This document shows positions 1 to 6,264 of a stretch of 12,892 nt of DNA, in pieces. The position numbers and the translations under genes were made by a program. A model generated the notes under the pieces. It was not told the DNA's origin. It did not search any database and saw only the letters and a program-made list of their open reading frames with translations. The stretch is taken from contig CAZMVU010000141.1 of NCBI GenBank assembly GCA_964569295.1, forward strand, positions 1 through 12,892, in the 5' to 3' direction. This DNA is from CAZMVU01 sp964569295 (GTDB lineage Bacteria; Hydrogenedentota; Hydrogenedentia; Hydrogenedentales; JAGMZX01). Positions within the stretch are counted from its first letter, which is position 1, and each line of letters starts with the position of its first letter.

Positions 1-97
1 ACGACTGGTATTCGCTATCACAGGGCAGATTGGCGAAACACGTGCGCTCCCTTGCACCATACGGCTAAAGAATTACAAACCGATTAACCCGGGCCGC

Positions 98-127
98 TTG
101 TATATTTGCCCAACTAAACGGTATAAT
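98..127 (+). promoter_or_regulatory. Probable sigma70-type promoter for glmS
   Basis: TTGTAT (98-103) and a consensus TATAAT (122-127) are separated by 18 nt. Transcription would start near 134, giving glmS a 5' leader of about 310 nt. The -10 box is perfect and the -35 box matches at four of six positions. No other gene lies between it and glmS, so glmS is the natural target. The position is inferred from sequence only. Confidence 0.5.
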
Positions 128-447
128 CGCACCTTGGTGTTGACGGAGGCGCGGGTGTATGCCGTGTTGCGCACCGCGCGTACAGGGCGCCAGATACGGG
201 TTGGTCCGGGCATTGGGCCCGCTGGTCAGTAGCGCGCGGCCGCTGCGCGTACGGCACAACCTGTATCACCCGCACGGGGGGTTCTCCCAAGACGCAGCCA
301 ACCGCCAGTCAGCTTATAGCGGAAAACTGCACCGGAACCACTCTCGGGTTTTTGTCGCTTTCTTGCTTTGTAGAGATTCGGTGCACGTGCACCAGAAAGA
401 CGCACCGGCTGCGCCATGGCCCGGCCGGCAACAGGAGTCCAGACATC
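128..447 (+). other. Long glmS 5' leader, no gene recognised
   Basis: This stretch separates the candidate promoter from the glmS start. It is GC-rich and open in several frames, but none of the translations looks like a protein. Bases 1-97 likewise show no recognisable gene. I looked for the glmS ribozyme core, which in some bacteria precedes this gene and senses glucosamine-6-phosphate, and did not recognise it. The only conspicuous element is the palindrome at 380-393. Confidence 0.4.
380..393. promoter_or_regulatory. 14-bp perfect palindrome upstream of glmS
   Basis: GGTGCACGTGCACC is a perfect palindrome with no spacer, centred about 60 nt before the glmS start codon and inside the predicted leader. 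A gapless palindrome fits a dimeric repressor site better than an RNA hairpin. No regulator gene is nearby and no known operator is matched, so its function is a guess. Confidence 0.3.
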
Positions 448-2283
448 ATGTGCGGAATAGTCGGATATATCGGCGACCAGGAACCCACCGAAGTCATCAT
501 GACCGGGCTGCACCGGCTCGAGTACCGTGGTTACGACTCTGCGGGCGTGGCGGTCGTGAATCACAACGGCCTCGAGTGCATCAAGAGCCTCGGCAAGCTC
601 AAGGTGCTCGACCAAAAGCTCGAGGAACGGCCGCTCAAAGGCCGGCTCGGCATCGGCCATACGCGCTGGGCCACGCACGGCGTACCGAGCGAAAGCAATT
701 CGCATCCGCACTTTGACGGCGCGAAGGAGATCGCGGTGGTGCACAACGGCATCATCGAGAATTTCCATGAACTGCGCGAGCAACTCACCGCCGAAGGCGT
801 CGAGTTCCGCAGCCAGACCGACACGGAAACCATTGCCCACCTGGTGCGTAAGTACTACGAGGGCGATTTGTTCAAAGCGGTGCAGCGCGCCTTGCAGGAT
901 GTCGAAGGCGCCTATGCCATCGGCGTGCTCTGTAAGGACAACCCGGACGTGCTCGTGGCCGCGCGCCACGGCAGCCCGCTCATCGTGGGTCTGGGCGAGA
1001 ACGAGGCGTTTATCGGCTCCGACGTGCCGGCCATCATGAAGTACACCCGCGAAGTGCTCTACATCGATAACGGGCAGGTGTGCGAAATCCGCCGCGATGG
1101 CTACAAGATCGAGGATATCCAGGGGAACCCGGTGAACCTCGAGGTGCAGCATATCGACTGGGACGACGCGGCCGCGGAGAAAGAGGGCTACCCGCACTTC
1201 ATGCTCAAGGAAATCCATCAGCAGCCGGACGTCATCCGCAACACCTTGCGCGGGCGTGTCGAGGAAGGCTCGGACGCGGTGAAGCTGAAGGAAATGAACA
1301 TCTCGACCGACGAGTTGAAGGCCTGCCAGAAGATCACCATTGTCGCCTGCGGCACCGCCTGGCACGCCGGTATGGTCGGCAAGTACCTCATCGAGAAATT
1401 CGCCCAGGTCCCGGTCGAACTCGATCTCGCTTCTGAATACCGTTACCGCGACCCGATCGTGCCTGAGCACACGATCATGATCCCCGTCTCGCAATCCGGC
1501 GAGACGGCCGACACCCTCGAGGCCATCCGTATCGCCAAGAGCCGCGGCGCGCAAGTAGCCAGCATCGTGAACGCGGTCGGCTCGAGCGTAGCGCGTGAGA
1601 GCCACGGCGTCGTGTATCAGCAGGCAGGCCCCGAGATCGGCGTGGCGTCGACCAAGGCCTACACCTCGCAATGTACGGCCTTCGCCCTGTTCACCATCTG
1701 GCTCGCCGAGACCCGCGGCGCCTTGTCGAAGGACCGGGCCAAGGAGATGATCGCCCACCTGCGCGCCATCCCCGACAAAATCCAGTGGGTGCTCGACAAC
1801 CAAGACGACATCATCCGCCTCGCCGACACGCCGAAATACCGCGACGCCCAGAGCGCGCTCTACCTCGGCCGCAACTACAACTTCCCGTCCGCCCTCGAGG
1901 GCGCGCTCAAGCTCAAAGAAATCAGCTACATCCACGCCGAAGGCTACGCCGCCGGCGAAATGAAGCACGGCCCCATCGCGCTGGTGACCGACGAACTGCC
2001 GGTGGTCTGCGTGGCCACAAAAGGCGAGACCTACGACAAGATGGTCTCGAATATCCAGGAGATCATGGCGCGCAGCGGCATCGTGCTCTCCGTCGCTACG
2101 CAAGGCGACAAGGACATCCAGCGCCACAGCGCCGACGTTATCTACATCCCCGACTGCTACGAACCCTTCAGCCCCATCGTCGTCGCCGTACCCCTCCAAC
2201 TACTCGCCTACTACATCGCCACCAACCGCGGCTGCGACGTCGACCAGCCCCGTAACCTGGCCAAGAGCGTGACCGTGGAGTAA
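448..2283 (+). CDS. glmS: Glutamine--fructose-6-phosphate aminotransferase (isomerizing)
   Basis: Makes glucosamine-6-phosphate from fructose-6-phosphate and glutamine, the first committed step to UDP-GlcNAc for peptidoglycan and lipopolysaccharide; cytoplasmic. The 611-aa product is close to the usual length (609 in E. coli). The start at 448 places Cys2 directly after Met, as the N-terminal-nucleophile glutaminase needs (MCGIVGYIG), and AGGAG lies 10 nt upstream. The open frame runs further 5', but that would bury the catalytic Cys. Visible landmarks are the glutaminase loops HTRWATHG (71-78) and HNGIIEN (99-105), two SIS sugar-isomerase domains (about 290-430 and 460-600) with SQSGET (348-353), the AEGYAAGEMKHGPIALV segment (497-513), and the family C-terminus PRNLAKSVTVE. 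All key residues are present and the gene looks intact. It is monocistronic, with a terminator 24 nt after the stop. Confidence 0.98.
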   Translation: MCGIVGYIGDQEPTEVIMTGLHRLEYRGYDSAGVAVVNHNGLECIKSLGKLKVLDQKLEERPLKGRLGIGHTRWATHGVPSESNSHPHFDGAKEIAVVHNGIIENFHELREQLTAEGVEFRSQTDTETIAHLVRKYYEGDLFKAVQRALQDVEGAYAIGVLCKDNPDVLVAARHGSPLIVGLGENEAFIGSDVPAIMKYTREVLYIDNGQVCEIRRDGYKIEDIQGNPVNLEVQHIDWDDAAAEKEGYPHFMLKEIHQQPDVIRNTLRGRVEEGSDAVKLKEMNISTDELKACQKITIVACGTAWHAGMVGKYLIEKFAQVPVELDLASEYRYRDPIVPEHTIMIPVSQSGETADTLEAIRIAKSRGAQVASIVNAVGSSVARESHGVVYQQAGPEIGVASTKAYTSQCTAFALFTIWLAETRGALSKDRAKEMIAHLRAIPDKIQWVLDNQDDIIRLADTPKYRDAQSALYLGRNYNFPSALEGALKLKEISYIHAEGYAAGEMKHGPIALVTDELPVVCVATKGETYDKMVSNIQEIMARSGIVLSVATQGDKDIQRHSADVIYIPDCYEPFSPIVVAVPLQLLAYYIATNRGCDVDQPRNLAKSVTVE

Positions 2284-2306
2284 CCCGCCGCATATGGCGC
2301 CATTAC

Positions 2307-2357
2307 ACGGCGCGGCACCAGCTCAGAAAGAGTTTGGTGTCGCGCCGTTCTTCTTCT
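2307..2357 (+). terminator. Intrinsic terminator of glmS
   Basis: A 14-bp stem (2307-2320 with 2335-2348, one G-U pair) encloses a 14-nt loop and is followed by a T-rich tail, TTCTTCTTCT. It starts 24 nt after the glmS stop, so it should isolate glmS from the island downstream. From 2358 to 2451 I see nothing recognisable. Confidence 0.8.
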
Positions 2358-2476
2358 GAAGTTGTCTGCAAACGATTCGCCATGCTACCGTATGGCCTTC
2401 AGGTTCCACTGTGGCACAGTAATAAGCAGACACCTTTGACAAATAAACGAATAAACGGTGACAGCCACCGTTTATA

Positions 2477-2505
2477 TTGACATTCCGTTCCTTTGCGGGT
2501 AGCAT
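2477..2505 (+). promoter_or_regulatory. Putative promoter inside element copy 1
   Basis: A perfect TTGACA (2477-2482) lies 17 nt from TAGCAT (2500-2505), and both boxes are unchanged in copy 2 (5882-5910). The predicted start of transcription falls at or next to the ATG at 2512, so the transposase-derived ORF could be translated from a leaderless mRNA; no Shine-Dalgarno sequence precedes it. Transcription would run out of the element into the ORFs at 2683-4975. Confidence 0.45.
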
Positions 2506-2511
2506 GGGTGC

Positions 2512-2682
2512 ATGCCAAGAATCGCGCGGATAGTCGTACCGGGGTCTGCACACCACGTGGTGCAACGGGGGAACAATAAGCAGGATGTCTTCTTTGTTGA
2601 TGACGACCGGCGCGTCTACTTGGCGTTGCTGCGGGAGCAGGGGCTGCGGTTCGGGTTGGGAACAGTCTCATATAAACGGTGA
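2512..2682 (+). pseudogene. N-terminal remnant of REP-associated tyrosine transposase (RAYT), 56 codons
   Basis: The reading frame begins MPRIARIVVPG and continues through HHVVQRGNN, VFFVDDDRRVYLALL and a few more residues before stopping inside the right terminal repeat. That is the conserved N-terminus of the RAYT / Y1 'REP element-mobilizing' transposase family. Full proteins are much longer; the M-x-NHxHL (HUH) metal site and the catalytic Tyr are absent, so it cannot be an active nuclease. The last six codons come from the element's terminal repeat, so the deletion fused the ORF to its own right end. It is open throughout in this copy, unlike copy 2, so a short peptide could be made, but no function is known. 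Confidence 0.7.
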
Positions 2683-3222
2683 CTGTCCCTGGTTAAAAAA
2701 GCTTGTGGCCCGGATGGAATATCCGATTGCGCGTGCTTCGAGGCAACAAGCTGGTATGATATTGCTGCATGCACGTACCCGGAAAACGAGACGGTCACGT
2801 TCATTGGCTCGGAAACTAGGCACGCCCAGAGCGGTGCTTCGATCATGGGGATAACTGAATCAGGCCGCCTTGAAGTATGGAATGGGCAGATAGTCGCCGA
2901 AAATGGCCCGGCTCCCGTGGGGAACGAGGAAATCCTCGTAAGCTGCGCCGGCGAAACGAAAGCGAAGCTCATCACCTGGGAAGACAACGGCATTGATAAG
3001 GTCTGTTTGTGGCTCAAGGGAGAGCTCATGGTCGCTACATACCCCATGACACCCGGAGACCCCTGCTGGTATTCGGTGTATAATAGCGCAGGAACGCTTG
3101 TCGCGCAGATCGATGACGAAGGCAACATGAGGTTAGTTGGACTCGCCTACGCGAGTGATGGAATCGAGCCGAGTCTGGGCAACCTGCAACTCTCGCCGGG
3201 GGGAGGAACGCTCTATGATTAA
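2683..3222 (+). pseudogene. 5'-truncated ORF, hypothetical protein
   Basis: The frame is open from immediately after the TGA in element copy 1 to TAA at 3220-3222. The first ATG is at 2845 (125 aa) and has no convincing Shine-Dalgarno. Codons before it read like protein too (CGPDGISDCACFEATSWYDI, then YPENETVTFIG), which suggests an older gene that lost its 5' end at the element border. There is no signal peptide. The C-terminal part (WLKGELM, VYNSAGTLVAQIDDEGNMRL) resembles beta-rich 'value with no change over time' repeats in large surface proteins, but I do not recognise a family. It overlaps the next gene by 8 nt and contains its ribosome-binding site, so any translation would be coupled. 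If ATG 2845 is used it could still be a small expressed gene. Confidence 0.45.
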
Positions 3223-4975
3223 GGTCCATATGCTCGCTGCAGCAATTGGAATCATTTTCGCTTGCGGCCAGGGCTTCGCCGTGACGTTCGAAGTGAATGA
3301 CTGGCGGGAAATGTCGGCGGTCAACCTTGGTGATGGAACCGCTTTGACGGAGGAAGGGACGGTAACGTTACGGTCCGCTTTGCAGGAATCGAACATTCAA
3401 CCGGGAGCTGACATCATTGAGTTTGTAGGGGCTTCTGACAGCCCTTTGATGGTCTATAGCACCTTGCGAATATCGGACGACCTGACAATAAGAAATGGGA
3501 GCCAATCTGTAGCCCTGCATATTAGGGCCTTTGGTGACACGCCATTCAGGTTCTTTCAAGTAGATGAAGACGTGCGTTTTGCATTGGAGGGTGCCAGCAT
3601 CCAACTTGGTGAAAGAGGGGCACGTATCCAAGCGGAGCGCGGAGCGCTGATGTATGTAGCACCAGGGGCTACGATTTTCTTAGCAGGCTGTCGCCTTTTT
3701 GACGGAGTCGCCAGTTCGTACGGCGGAGGCATCTATTTGGACCATGCAACGGCAATACTTCATGGAGTAAGTCTGCACGCATTTGCCGGCATTGATGGAG
3801 GTGGGCTTTACAACAACGAAGGTACTGTAGTAATTACTCGCAGTGTTGGTGGCGGCTCTGCAGCGCAAAGAAACGGAGGCTTGTTTTACAACCGGGGAGG
3901 CACGGTCACAATCAGTGGCGGTCTTGGGAGCGGAGATGCCGGGGAATTCGGTGGGTCACTGTACAGTGACGGTGGCACTGTGAACGTGGATTGGGCTCTA
4001 TTTGTTGGAGCGGGTGTCGCTGCTACCGGCGGGGGCATTTTTCTGACAAATGGCTCGTCAGTGCGCATGTCGCGTACAAATGTCCGTGGGAACCAGGCTA
4101 CAGAATCGGGAGCCGGCCTATATATCGAATCGGGCAGTGTCGTGGCGACGCAGTGCAGTTTCGCGGACAATACGGCGGGCGGCCCGGGCGGTGGCGTCTA
4201 CATTGCGGAAGGCAACAGCGCATCGTTTATCAATTGCACCTTGACCGCGAATAGCGCGGAACTGGGCGGCGGACTCTACGTTGCGCCGGGTGCATCGGCC
4301 ACGATAGGCAATACCATTCTGGCAGGCAATGCCGGCCAAGGGGAATTCGCCGACCTCTGGGGCGGCGTAACGAGCCTGGGCCACAACCTGTTGGGCATCG
4401 CCCCACCGGGCATGACCGCCTTTTTGCAGGGGGCATTGGGAGCACCCTTGGACCCCATGCTGAGCTTCCATGAACTCTATCCGAATACGGGCAGGATTAT
4501 TAATCTCCACCTGCTCGAAACCGGTAGCCCCGCCATTGACATGGGTGACAATAACCTGTTGGCGCATCCCGATTTTATCGGGAGCGTGTGCAAGGATGCC
4601 GCCGATGTCCCCCGAGTCCGCAACGGCGTCATTGACATCGGCGCCGTTGAGTTCCAAGCGGGCACGGAGCAGGAGCCCTGCGCAGGTCACAGTGCGGACC
4701 CGCGAGACACGGGCATCATCAATCTGAGCAACCTGTTGCGAATGATCCAGTTATTCAATTCAGACGGCTTTCACTGCGACGCGGACACCGAAGACGGGTA
4801 TACCCCCGGCACGGGCGACCAATCGTGTTCACCCCACAGTTCCGATTACTTCCCGCAAGATTGGCGAATCAACCTGACCGAACTCCTGCGCGTCATCCAA
4901 TTCTTCAACGTCGGCGGCTACTATCCCTGCCCCGACACCGGCACGGAAGACGGCTTCTGTCCGGGTGTGCAGTAG
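3215..4975 (+). CDS. Secreted right-handed beta-helix protein, choice-of-anchor Q type, with C-terminal tandem motif
   Basis: 586 aa. The start at 3215 follows a strong purine-rich ribosome-binding site (GGGGGGAGGA, 3199-3208). Residues 1-22 form a signal peptide (charged MIKVH, hydrophobic LAAAIGIIFA, cleavage after FA), so it is exported. Residues about 45-375 are a parallel beta-helix of short Gly-rich turns (GGGIYL, GGGLYN, GGGVYI, GGGLYV) alternating with T-V-x-I strands. Residues about 437-480 (GSPAIDMGDN ... VIDIGAVEF) match the end of the choice-of-anchor Q module. Residues 492-532 and 541-584 are two copies of a helical motif, INLxxLLRxIQxFN followed by Cys and TEDGxxPG, here at the extreme C-terminus. 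Likely a cell-surface adhesin or carbohydrate-interacting protein; no catalytic residues are seen. The first half has lower GC and less biased codons than the last third. Confidence 0.75.
   Translation: MIKVHMLAAAIGIIFACGQGFAVTFEVNDWREMSAVNLGDGTALTEEGTVTLRSALQESNIQPGADIIEFVGASDSPLMVYSTLRISDDLTIRNGSQSVALHIRAFGDTPFRFFQVDEDVRFALEGASIQLGERGARIQAERGALMYVAPGATIFLAGCRLFDGVASSYGGGIYLDHATAILHGVSLHAFAGIDGGGLYNNEGTVVITRSVGGGSAAQRNGGLFYNRGGTVTISGGLGSGDAGEFGGSLYSDGGTVNVDWALFVGAGVAATGGGIFLTNGSSVRMSRTNVRGNQATESGAGLYIESGSVVATQCSFADNTAGGPGGGVYIAEGNSASFINCTLTANSAELGGGLYVAPGASATIGNTILAGNAGQGEFADLWGGVTSLGHNLLGIAPPGMTAFLQGALGAPLDPMLSFHELYPNTGRIINLHLLETGSPAIDMGDNNLLAHPDFIGSVCKDAADVPRVRNGVIDIGAVEFQAGTEQEPCAGHSADPRDTGIINLSNLLRMIQLFNSDGFHCDADTEDGYTPGTGDQSCSPHSSDYFPQDWRINLTELLRVIQFFNVGGYYPCPDTGTEDGFCPGVQ
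4688..4966 (+). repeat. Tandem protein motif at C-terminus of the beta-helix protein
   Basis: Two related units are encoded at 4688-4810 and 4835-4966. Shared residues are HSxD, INLxxLLRxIQxFN, a G(F/Y) pair, a Cys, and TEDGxxPG. The units are diverged rather than freshly duplicated. The hydrophobic helix flanked by Asp-rich segments is somewhat like a dockerin or EF-hand repeat, but the Asp spacing is not canonical. From memory, very similar ends close many exported proteins in Hydrogenedentota and Lentisphaerota; this was not checked. Confidence 0.6.
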
Positions 4976-4977
4976 TC

Positions 4978-5859
4978 GAGGGTCCGGGGGCTCACATCAC
5001 CGAGCCGCGCACGGACGAATTCCGTCTCACGGTCACCAGTCCTCCCGTGGCCACGGCCGGCTGGTACGACATCGTGCTTTATCTCACGAGCGACCCGAGC
5101 GAAGCCGCGGCCACCATCGAGAACGCCTTTGAATACGTCGACGGTGCGGAAGGCGAGGGCGAAGGTGAACCCCCAGCCGAAGGTGAAGGCGAGGGCGAAG
5201 GTGAGGGCGAAGGCGAGGGCGAAGGTGAGGGCGAAGGCGAAGTCACCGGCATCACGCCGAGCAGCGGCTGGCTCTTTGGCGGCATCATCGCGGAAGTGCA
5301 GGGCACGGGCTTCACCGCCAACACCCAGATTGCCTTTGGCGATGTCGTGGTGGATGCCGCCCGCATCCTCGACCGTACCGCCACGAGCATCCGGCTCGTG
5401 GTGCCGCCGTCGTCCGATACGGGCACGGCCGCTTCCGTGGCCGCACCGGTGAAGGCCGCGGGCGCCGATACCGTCAATCCGCCGCAATTCACCTACACCC
5501 GCTACCGCGACGATGCGCAAATCCGCAACACCGCCTTTGTCTACCCGGGCGATGCCGACCCCGCGGCCAGCATCGCCGTCGAGGTGTTACTGGGCCGCGG
5601 CCCCCGTGCGCACCTCGACCTGCCCACCTACGGCCGCACCGCGCCGGTCTACGGCCTCGTGCGCGCGAGCACCGACGAGGCGGCGCTCCAGACCGACGCC
5701 ATCACCACGACCCTGGGCGCCGAATCGCAGATGAACGGCCTCCACGACTTCGCCGTCCACCTCTACGAAGAACCCATTACCTATGCCGACGGCGCACCCG
5801 GCGGCCAGGCCTATGCCGAAATCGAGAACTGGGGCTACGACCGCAGCGAACCCGACTAA
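4978..5859 (+). pseudogene. IPT/TIG-domain surface protein fragment, start missing
   Basis: About 293 codons of clearly protein-like sequence with no own start: the frame upstream runs antisensibly into the end of the preceding gene, and no ATG with a ribosome-binding site occurs. It opens inside the last strands of one IPT/TIG-like Ig-fold domain (FRLTVTSPPVATAGWYDIVL), passes a (Gly-Glu)n linker, then a second such domain (VTGITPSSGWLFGG to FTYTRYR), then an all-beta region of unknown type. IPT/TIG domains are structural modules of bacterial surface proteins. The fragment begins within a few bases of the upstream stop codon, and its TAA (5857-5859) is the first three bases of element copy 2, so both ends look like recombination joints. 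GC content and codons look host-like. Confidence 0.6.
5149..5241 (+). repeat. (Gly-Glu)n-encoding hexanucleotide repeat
   Basis: Degenerate 6-bp units GGYGAR encode alternating Gly-Glu, interrupted once by Pro-Pro-Ala. It forms the linker between two IPT/TIG-like domains. Synonymous third-base variation (GGC/GGT, GAG/GAA) means it is not a pure microsatellite. Length change by slippage is plausible and would stay in frame. Confidence 0.85.
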
Positions 5860-6095
5860 ACGGGGACAGTCACCGTTTATATTGACATTCCGTTCCTTCG
5901 CGGGTAGCATGGGTGCATGCCATGAATCGCGCGGATAGTCGTACCGGGGGCTGCACACCACGTGGTGCAAGGGGGGAACAACAAGCAGGATGTCTTTTTT
6001 GTTGATGACGACCGGCGCGTCTACTTGGCGTTGCTGCGGGAGCAGGGGCGGCGGTTCGGGTTGCCAACAGTCTCCGATAAGCGGTGACTGTCCCT
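5857..6095 (+). mobile_element. RAYT-derived, MITE-like element, copy 2
   Basis: Same 239-bp unit as 2452-2690, same orientation. Its left end has the fuller GGGACAGTCACCG (5863-5875), facing CGGTGACTGTCCC at the right end (6082-6094), a clean 13-bp terminal inverted repeat. Mismatches with copy 1 cluster at the extreme ends, especially near the right end (about 6064-6082). The internal TTGACA and TAGCAT boxes are conserved. Here they point toward the 3' end of the minus-strand symporter gene, so any transcript would be antisense to it. Confidence 0.75.
5917..6087 (+). pseudogene. RAYT N-terminal remnant, nonsense at codon 3
   Basis: Equivalent to 2512-2682, but codon 3 is TGA instead of AGA, so translation from the same ATG would give only two residues. 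The conserved Arg of HHVVQRG is also Gly here. Other differences are mostly synonymous or near the ends. This copy is certainly non-coding for the transposase fragment. Confidence 0.7.
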
Positions 6096-6237
6096 ATGTA
6101 CTATTTATTGGGGCGGATGCGTGCTGCTATCCTGTGAAGCAGACCCCAGTGTGGGCGGCGTCCTTGCCAGGGGATGGTCATGTCACCCGCAGGGTTTGGC
6201 CGATGGCGGCAGCGCGGCTGGCCGTTCTCCTTGTGTC

Positions 6238-6264
6238 ACCGCGTAACGCGGCCGAAAAGGCCGC
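6238..6264 (-). terminator. Weak candidate terminator for the symporter gene
   Basis: Two adjacent small hairpins follow the minus-strand stop: GCGGCC/GGCCGC with a five-base loop (6248-6264), overlapping the stop codon by one base, and CCGCG/CGCGG (6238-6250), which shares bases with the first. There is no U-tract, so Rho-dependent termination is as likely. The rest of 6096-6247 shows nothing recognisable. Confidence 0.25.

Larger units (their letters stand above)
2452..2690 (+). mobile_element. RAYT-derived, MITE-like element, copy 1
   Basis: A 239-bp unit repeated at 5857-6095 in the same orientation, with no indels and about 14 mismatches (roughly 94% identity, counted by eye). It starts TAAACGG, ends GACTGTCCCT, and its ends are imperfect inverted repeats of GGGACAGTCACCG. 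The interior is the start of a REP-associated tyrosine transposase gene (see 2512-2682) with everything from the HUH motif onward missing. The left end forms a perfect 10-bp hairpin, ATAAACGGTG (2451-2460) with CACCGTTTAT (2466-2475). This is the architecture expected of a non-autonomous derivative mobilised in trans by a full-length RAYT, which is not in this window. No target duplication is evident, as expected for this transposase class. Confidence 0.75.

Noticed and set aside
1..231. Open frame at the left edge as the end of an upstream gene
   Set aside because: The translation is not protein-like and the frame crosses a perfect TATAAT box; treated as non-coding.
128..447. glmS ribozyme in the leader
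   Set aside because: I could not find the conserved ribozyme core or its cleavage-site context; only a covariance search could exclude it fully.
226..2199. 657-codon open frame on the minus strand opposite glmS
   Set aside because: A high-GC antisense shadow of a certain gene; composition is Asp/Val/Arg/His-rich and no domain is recognisable.
3137..3214. Earlier in-frame start for the beta-helix protein at 3137
   Set aside because: It would put 26 non-hydrophobic residues before a proper signal peptide and ignore the strong ribosome-binding site before 3215.
5149..5241. GGYGAR array as a possible CRISPR or minisatellite
   Set aside because: Six-base degenerate units in frame with flanking protein domains, with no spacers; a protein linker.
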